Assembly (NCBI GenBank): GCA_026785985.1
Contig: JAJAYX010000853.1
Coordinates: 1-9,417 of the forward strand
DNA length: 9,417 nt
Reading direction: 5' to 3'
Origin: Rudanella sp.
GTDB taxonomy: Bacteria > Bacteroidota > Bacteroidia > Cytophagales > Spirosomataceae
Positions within the stretch are counted from its first letter, which is position 1. The number at the start of each line of letters is the position of its first letter. The position numbers and the translations under genes are program-made. A model generated the notes under the pieces. The model did no database searches, was not told the origin of the DNA, and was given only the letters and a program-made list of their open reading frames with translations. Positions 6,524 to 9,417 of this stretch are shown here, piece by piece.

Positions 6524-7885
6524 CTAAGCCAGGCCGGGCAATTCAACCGTAACCGTGGTTCCTTTAGTTTCTTTGGAGGTAATTTGAAGAATACCCTGAT
6601 GCAGGTCGATGATTTTCTGGGTTACGGCTAAACCAATGCCATAGCCGGGTACACCCTCTACATTGTTTCCCCGGTAAAGTGGGTTCAGAATGTGGGCTGT
6701 ATCCATCTCGGCAATGCCTCGGCCCTGGTCGGTTACAGTCACAGTAATTTGTTCTTCGATGGCCTGTAGCTGCACCCAAACCGCTTCGGTGGAGTATTTA
6801 CAAGCGTTATCCAACACGTTCAAAAGAGCTGTTGTCAGCAGGGTCGCGTTGCCTTTCACGGTGAACGAATCGTTTTCATTAGTCACAAACCGAAGGGTCA
6901 GACTCCGACCCGGATACTTGGCCTGCACCTGCCCGATGGCCGTGAGCAGGCAATCGTCCACCTGAACGACCGCCAGGGCAAGGGTGCCGTCGGTGACTTT
7001 GGCTAACCCCAGCAGCCCATTGGTCAGAGAAATCACTTTTTTCAGTTCCTCAACGGCTACCTCCATGCTGTCGCGCCAGTCGTCGGGATTGCGATCGTAC
7101 CGGAGTGAGGTTTCTAGCGTCCCCAGCGTGTTGGTGAGGGGGGTACGGAGTTCGTGGGAGGCATGGGAAACAAAGCTGCGCTGAGACACAAACGCATCTT
7201 CCAGCCGAAACAGCATCTGGTTGAAGGTCATGGCAAGCTGGGCGATTTCGTCCCGGCGGTTGCCTTCGTGTACCCGCTTGTGTAGATGTTTCGCGGTGAT
7301 CTGCTCCACTTCATCCACAATCTGGGCAATGGGCCGCAGCACCCGCCCGGAGAAATACCAGCCAGCCAGCATAATCAAGGCAAACCCCAGCAGATTGGCC
7401 AGCAGCAGGATTTGTTGCAAGGCCCCCAGTTTGGCAAGGCCGATCCGGTCGAAGCCGGAGGCAAAAATATAAAATAGTTGCCCCCGGTCGCGGTAGGGGA
7501 TCATGATGGACTCTAAATGACCGCTCTTGAATGCAAACAGGGAGTCAGCATAGGTGGTTAGCAGCGGAATTTTTTCTTTGTAATAGTCTGATTCTTTCAG
7601 GGTTCGGTTGGTAAAAACCAAATGGCGCTGGCCGTCGTAAATGCTGATTTGCTCCTCCACGATGGTGAGTAAATCGGTACGCACCATATTCTTAAAAAAG
7701 TCATCGTACAGATGCCGCCGGGAGATAAGCACCCGACCGGCCACGCGGGCTTTGCCTTCCAGGTTACTGTAAAACTCCTCCTGCCGGTACAGCGAATAGA
7801 AATACCACACCAATAGCGACAGTGTGACCTGAATGGCCATCGCCAGCAGGGTAAAAATGAGGGTTAGTCGATTTCGGATGAGCAT
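6524..7885 (-). CDS. Sensor histidine kinase (HAMP-HisKA-HATPase_c)
   Basis: This 453-aa inner-membrane kinase would sense an envelope signal and phosphorylate the adjacent regulator. TM1 is at about 5-27 and is followed by a periplasmic sensor region to about 150. TM2 is at about 157-177, with HAMP after it (from RVLRPI to about 232). The H-box SHASHELRTPL has phospho-acceptor His244. The N-box NVLDNACKYS, G1 box DQGRGIAEMD and G2 box GYGIGLAV show an intact ATP-binding domain, and the protein ends GTTVTVELPGLA. The ATG at 7885 is preferred: it starts 10 nt after the regulator stop and gives a clean N-terminal membrane helix. A longer in-frame version would need a TTG start at 7930, overlapping the regulator. 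The ligand cannot be inferred. Confidence 0.93.
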   Translation of the reverse strand: MLIRNRLTLIFTLLAMAIQVTLSLLVWYFYSLYRQEEFYSNLEGKARVAGRVLISRRHLYDDFFKNMVRTDLLTIVEEQISIYDGQRHLVFTNRTLKESDYYKEKIPLLTTYADSLFAFKSGHLESIMIPYRDRGQLFYIFASGFDRIGLAKLGALQQILLLANLLGFALIMLAGWYFSGRVLRPIAQIVDEVEQITAKHLHKRVHEGNRRDEIAQLAMTFNQMLFRLEDAFVSQRSFVSHASHELRTPLTNTLGTLETSLRYDRNPDDWRDSMEVAVEELKKVISLTNGLLGLAKVTDGTLALAVVQVDDCLLTAIGQVQAKYPGRSLTLRFVTNENDSFTVKGNATLLTTALLNVLDNACKYSTEAVWVQLQAIEEQITVTVTDQGRGIAEMDTAHILNPLYRGNNVEGVPGYGIGLAVTQKIIDLHQGILQITSKETKGTTVTVELPGLA

Positions 7886-7895
7886 GAATGTGTTT

Positions 7896-8567
7896 TTAAC
7901 TCTCACGGAGAACATACCCCATACCCACAATCGTATGCAACAGCTTGGGCGAAAAACCTTTATCGATCTTCTTTCGCAAGTAACTGATATACACGTCGAT
8001 CACGTTGGTGCCGGTGTCGAAATTCAGGCTCCAGACCCGTTCGCTGATGTCCACCCGTGAAATGGTTTTTCCTTTGTTGATCATCAGGTATTCCAGCAGG
8101 GCGTATTCGCGGGTCGTCAGGTCGATGCGTTCGCCAGCCCGCGTCACGGTCTTGTTGTCTAAGTTCAGTTCCAGATCGGCCAATTGCAGCACTTGTTTCT
8201 GCTTGACACCACTCCGGCGCGTCAAGGCCCGCAGCCGCAACAGCAACTCCTGAAACTCAAAGGGTTTGGCTAAGTAATCGTCGGCCCCGGCGTTGAATCC
8301 ATCCGATTTGTCGGCCAGGCTATCTAATGCGGTCAGCATCAGCACCGGCACATTCTCGTTGTCTGCCCGGATCAGCCGACACAATTCAAAGCCGTTGATA
8401 TGGGGTAGATTGATATCCAAGATGATAATGTCATAGCTATTCCGGCGGAACAGGGATAGACCCGTACGGCCATCGTAAGCGATTTCGACTTCGTAGCCTT
8501 CGGCTGACATCCCTTTGCGAATAAAGGAAGCCAACCGCTCTTCGTCTTCAACTAAAAGTATTTTCAT
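7896..8567 (-). CDS. OmpR/PhoB-family response regulator
   Basis: This 223-aa protein has a receiver domain and a winged-helix DNA-binding domain. It is the likely partner of the adjacent kinase and the likely activator of the pump genes. In the receiver (about 1-115) the acidic pair is in VEDEE (residues 6-10), the phospho-acceptor is Asp51 in IIILDINLP, and the switch Thr79 and Lys101 (YLAKPF) are present. The Trans_reg_C domain spans about 127-221, including LTTREYALLEYLMINKG and the C-terminal DVYISYLRKKIDKG. The ATG at 8567 (MKILLVEDEE) is chosen over an upstream TTG. There is no clear Shine-Dalgarno. The kinase starts 10 nt downstream, so the pair is co-transcribed. Confidence 0.94.
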   Translation of the reverse strand: MKILLVEDEERLASFIRKGMSAEGYEVEIAYDGRTGLSLFRRNSYDIIILDINLPHINGFELCRLIRADNENVPVLMLTALDSLADKSDGFNAGADDYLAKPFEFQELLLRLRALTRRSGVKQKQVLQLADLELNLDNKTVTRAGERIDLTTREYALLEYLMINKGKTISRVDISERVWSLNFDTGTNVIDVYISYLRKKIDKGFSPKLLHTIVGMGYVLRES

Positions 8568-8593
8568 CAAAAAGAGATCAGTTGAATAATGCT

Positions 8594-8821
8594 TTACCTA
8601 CGGATCTGGGCAAGTACGACCAGCAATACGATCATATACGGGTTGACCCGCAAGACAAAGATAGGCAGGATCATCGTTCGGGCGGGGTATATGGCCCGCC
8701 ACAAAGTCGCCAGACTGTTGATGGTTAAGGTGACAATAACCATATTTTGCTCATGATTGCTGAATGTAAAATGACTAATCTCAGCGGCGAACTGCCCGTT
8801 TTTACAATTTTGTCCAGCCAT
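8594..8821 (-). CDS. Doubtful small ORF upstream of the response regulator
   Basis: A 75-codon frame from the ATG at 8821 ends 26 nt before the regulator start. The first half has no recognisable character. The C-terminal part is hydrophobic (about 49-70, including MIVLLVVLAQIRR at the end) and could form one membrane helix. An internal ATG at 8743 would give 49 aa. I do not recognise it. It may be a genuine small membrane leader peptide or a chance frame across a promoter region. Its same-strand position next to the two-component genes is the only support. Confidence 0.2.
   Translation of the reverse strand: MAGQNCKNGQFAAEISHFTFSNHEQNMVIVTLTINSLATLWRAIYPARTMILPIFVLRVNPYMIVLLVVLAQIRR
8656..8663 (-). 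promoter_or_regulatory. Possible -7 element for the regulator-kinase operon
   Basis: On the minus strand the octamer TATCTTTG matches the Bacteroidota -7 consensus TAnnTTTG exactly. It lies about 90 bases upstream of the regulator ATG, a plausible leader length. No TTG is found at the expected -33 distance, and the site lies inside the doubtful small ORF, so either that ORF or this promoter is likely false. Confidence 0.3.
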
Positions 8822-8904
8822 TCAGGAGGCTAAGACATCGATGAAGCCGGTAACCTTATCTACCTGACTGGGGCAACCACTGCGTCCATCGGGCTTGCAA
8901 CAGT

Positions 8905-8937
8905 ACACTGGAGATTTTTCTCAGACAGCCATCGGGG
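8905..8937. repeat. IS3 right terminal inverted repeat
   Basis: Reading inward from 8905, the end starts TACACTGGAGATTTTT. It shares ACTGGAGA, a T-run and a terminal GGGG block with the left end (94 inward, TGACTGGAGACAGTTTTT). The exact outer base is uncertain by 2-3 positions. The last codons of the orfB remnant overlap its inner part. Confidence 0.6.
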
Positions 8938-9011
8938 AGGTGTAAAAATAAGATTCTTGTCGAGTAGGGGTCTGATAATTCAAGCTTGAATGTTTCCGCC
9001 GACGATTATAC

Positions 9012-9027
9012 CGCAGCGGCGGACCGT
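9012..9027. repeat. 16-bp GC-rich insertion in orfB, copy 2
   Basis: The plus-strand sequence CGCAGCGGCGGACCGT separates the orfB codons for IEG and YNRRRKHS. Removing exactly these 16 bases restores IEGWYNRRRKHS. It resembles the insertion at 9165-9180 (shared core GCAGCGGC, then C-C-G-T), and both are followed by CA. On the minus strand CCGC-CGCT-GCGG can form a 4-bp hairpin. Confidence 0.75.
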
Positions 9028-9164
9028 CAGCCCTCGATGTACTCGAACGTGGCCACCCGGCCCGCGGCCCGCGTCTGAAAATCAACATGGTTCACCAGCT
9101 CACTTTTGAACGGCTTAAAAAAGCTCTCGGCCACCGCGTTATCCCAACAATTACCTTTGCGACT

Positions 9165-9180
9165 GCAGCGGCAGCCCGGT
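9165..9180. repeat. 16-bp GC-rich insertion in orfB, copy 1
   Basis: The plus-strand sequence GCAGCGGCAGCCCGGT separates the orfB codons for VVQSM and SRKGNCWDN. Removing exactly these 16 bases restores the family-typical [17 protein letters not shown] reading. On the minus strand CTGC-CGCT-GCAG can form a hairpin with the same loop as copy 2. The stem bases differ in a compensating way (T-A here, C-G there). Confidence 0.75.
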
Positions 9181-9223
9181 CATACTCTGCACGACAGGTA
9201 AGCCCTTCAACTGATCCCGGAAT

Positions 9224-9397
9224 TCAGGGCAAGCATACGGCACCCCGCGATCCGAGTGAACTAGCAGTTTGCCCTCTGGTGATTCGGCTCGAATCGATAC
9301 CGAGTTCATGGGCGGCTTCCTGCACGGAACCTTTCGCGTGAGACAACTCGACGGCCATCCCTTTGAATGCTTCGTCAAAGACACGTCTTTTTTTCAT
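9224..9397 (-). pseudogene. IS3-family orfA, 5' remnant fused to orfB sequence
   Basis: From the ATG at 9397 the frame gives 57 residues. The first about 41 (MKKRRVFDEAFKGMAVELSH, then AKGSVQEAAHELGIDSSRITR) are a typical OrfA helix-turn-helix start. The last 16 are out-of-frame reading of orfB sequence up to a stop at 9224. Intact OrfA proteins are about 90-100 aa and continue after SSRITR with a tryptophan-containing segment and leucine zipper, which are lost here. The truncated product might still bind IS ends, but it cannot catalyse transposition. Confidence 0.8.
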
Positions 9398-9417
9398 GGC
9401 TAACTTCAGGTTTGCCC
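9354..9417. repeat. Terminal direct repeat, right copy
   Basis: This is the right-hand copy of the exact 64-bp direct repeat found at 1-64. It includes the orfA start codon at 9397-9395 and the leader just upstream of it. If the two copies are one and the same locus, the underlying molecule or tandem unit is 9353 bp long. Confidence 0.97.

Larger units (their letters stand above)
8568..8903. other. Leader region between IS end and response regulator
   Basis: About 336 bases separate the regulator start from the IS end. They hold one doubtful minus-strand ORF (8594-8821), one promoter-like octamer (8656-8663), and a short GC-rich inverted repeat around 8680-8700 (GGCGGG / CCCGCC, 8-base loop). 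No recognisable RNA gene or riboswitch was seen. This is where the promoter of the regulator-kinase pair must lie unless it is read from the IS. Confidence 0.5.
8921..9279 (-). pseudogene. IS3-family transposase orfB, 3' remnant with two frameshifting insertions
   Basis: Three pieces of the OrfB catalytic (rve/DDE) domain are readable in successive frames. Piece 1 (9279-9181) reads EGKLLVHSDRGVPYACPEF and onward, ending LPVVQSM, with the second catalytic Asp in HSDRG. Piece 2 (9164-9028) begins [17 protein letters not shown], with the catalytic Glu, and ends TFEYIEG. Piece 3 (9010-8921) begins YNRRRKHSSLNYQTP and runs to a stop at 8921. In intact relatives these pieces are contiguous ([12 protein letters not shown] and IEGWYNRRRKHS), so 16 extra bases separate each pair. 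The N-terminal two-thirds of orfB is deleted. The protein cannot be made. Confidence 0.85.
8905..9417 (-). mobile_element. IS3-family remnant, internally deleted, extends past window
   Basis: The element reads right to left from the orfA leader (9417) to the right terminal repeat (about 8905). It keeps the first about 41 codons of orfA, then jumps at about 9275-9280 to the last part of orfB, so most of the transposase (including the first catalytic Asp) is missing. The remaining orfB is broken by two 16-bp insertions. If the ends at 1-94 belong to the same copy, the whole remnant is about 543 bp with both ends present, and so could in principle be moved only by a transposase supplied from elsewhere. 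Confidence 0.85.

Noticed and set aside
6524..7930. Longer sensor kinase starting inside the regulator
   Set aside because: It needs a TTG start at 7930 and a 35-nt overlap. The ATG at 7885 gives a normal N-terminal membrane helix 10 nt after the regulator stop.
8865..8873. A second TGACTGGGG resembling the IS left end
   Set aside because: The end at 8905 matches the left terminal repeat further inward (ACTGGAGA, T-run, GGGG) and sits next to the orfB stop, so 8865 is probably coincidental, though not excluded.
9087..9341. Plus-strand frame of 84 codons over the IS remnant
   Set aside because: It is antisense to the recognisable OrfB/OrfA pieces on the minus strand.
1..9417. Autonomous plasmid
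   Set aside because: Overlapping ends suggest possible circularity, but no replication initiator, iterons, partition or mobilisation genes were seen.
1..9417. CRISPR arrays, tRNA or rRNA genes
   Set aside because: No regularly spaced repeats, cloverleaf-like sequences or ribosomal RNA stretches were found on reading both strands.

Overview
The window looks like DNA from a Bacteroidota bacterium, most likely of the Cytophagales (Spirosoma-like). That is an inference from three things: intermediate base composition, lipoproteins with Bacteroidota-style lipoboxes, and starts that almost all lack a Shine-Dalgarno sequence. All six confident genes lie on the minus strand, so the functional order runs from right to left.

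Layout in transcription order (right to left): (1) 9417-8905, an IS3-family insertion sequence remnant. Its orfA head is fused by internal deletion to an orfB tail, and orfB is further broken by two similar 16-bp insertions. (2) 8903-8568, a leader region with one doubtful small ORF and a weak promoter match. (3) An OmpR-family response regulator (8567-7896) and its HAMP/HisKA sensor kinase (7885-6524). (4) A short regulatory stretch with an 11-bp-period tandem repeat shaped like an OmpR/PhoB-family operator, followed by a hairpin. (5) A 94-aa single-pass membrane protein of unknown function (6435-6151). (6) A complete tripartite RND efflux pump: periplasmic adaptor lipoprotein (6071-4968), HAE1-type inner-membrane transporter (4909-1706) and outer-membrane factor lipoprotein (1713-277, overlapping the transporter by 8 nt). 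(7) 276-95, a gene-free tail with one hairpin. (8) 94-1, the left end of an IS3-family element with the first codons of orfA.

The genes form a self-contained sense-and-export cassette. An envelope signal would act on the kinase, which phosphorylates the regulator. The regulator would then activate the small membrane gene and the pump, probably through the tandem repeat at 6489-6510 (inference). Substrates cannot be told from sequence. The transporter is of the hydrophobe/amphiphile type rather than the metal type.

The first 64 bases are repeated exactly as the last 64, both inside the IS3 orfA start. The window is therefore either a circle (or tandem unit) of about 9353 bp closed through one IS remnant, or a segment bounded by two directly repeated IS copies. 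No replication gene is visible, so an ordinary autonomous plasmid is unlikely.

No wholly new system is evident. The least explained signals are the twin 16-bp hairpin-like insertions in the IS, the uncharacterised membrane protein inside the regulator-pump cluster, and Asn in place of the second aspartate of the transporter's proton-relay pair.
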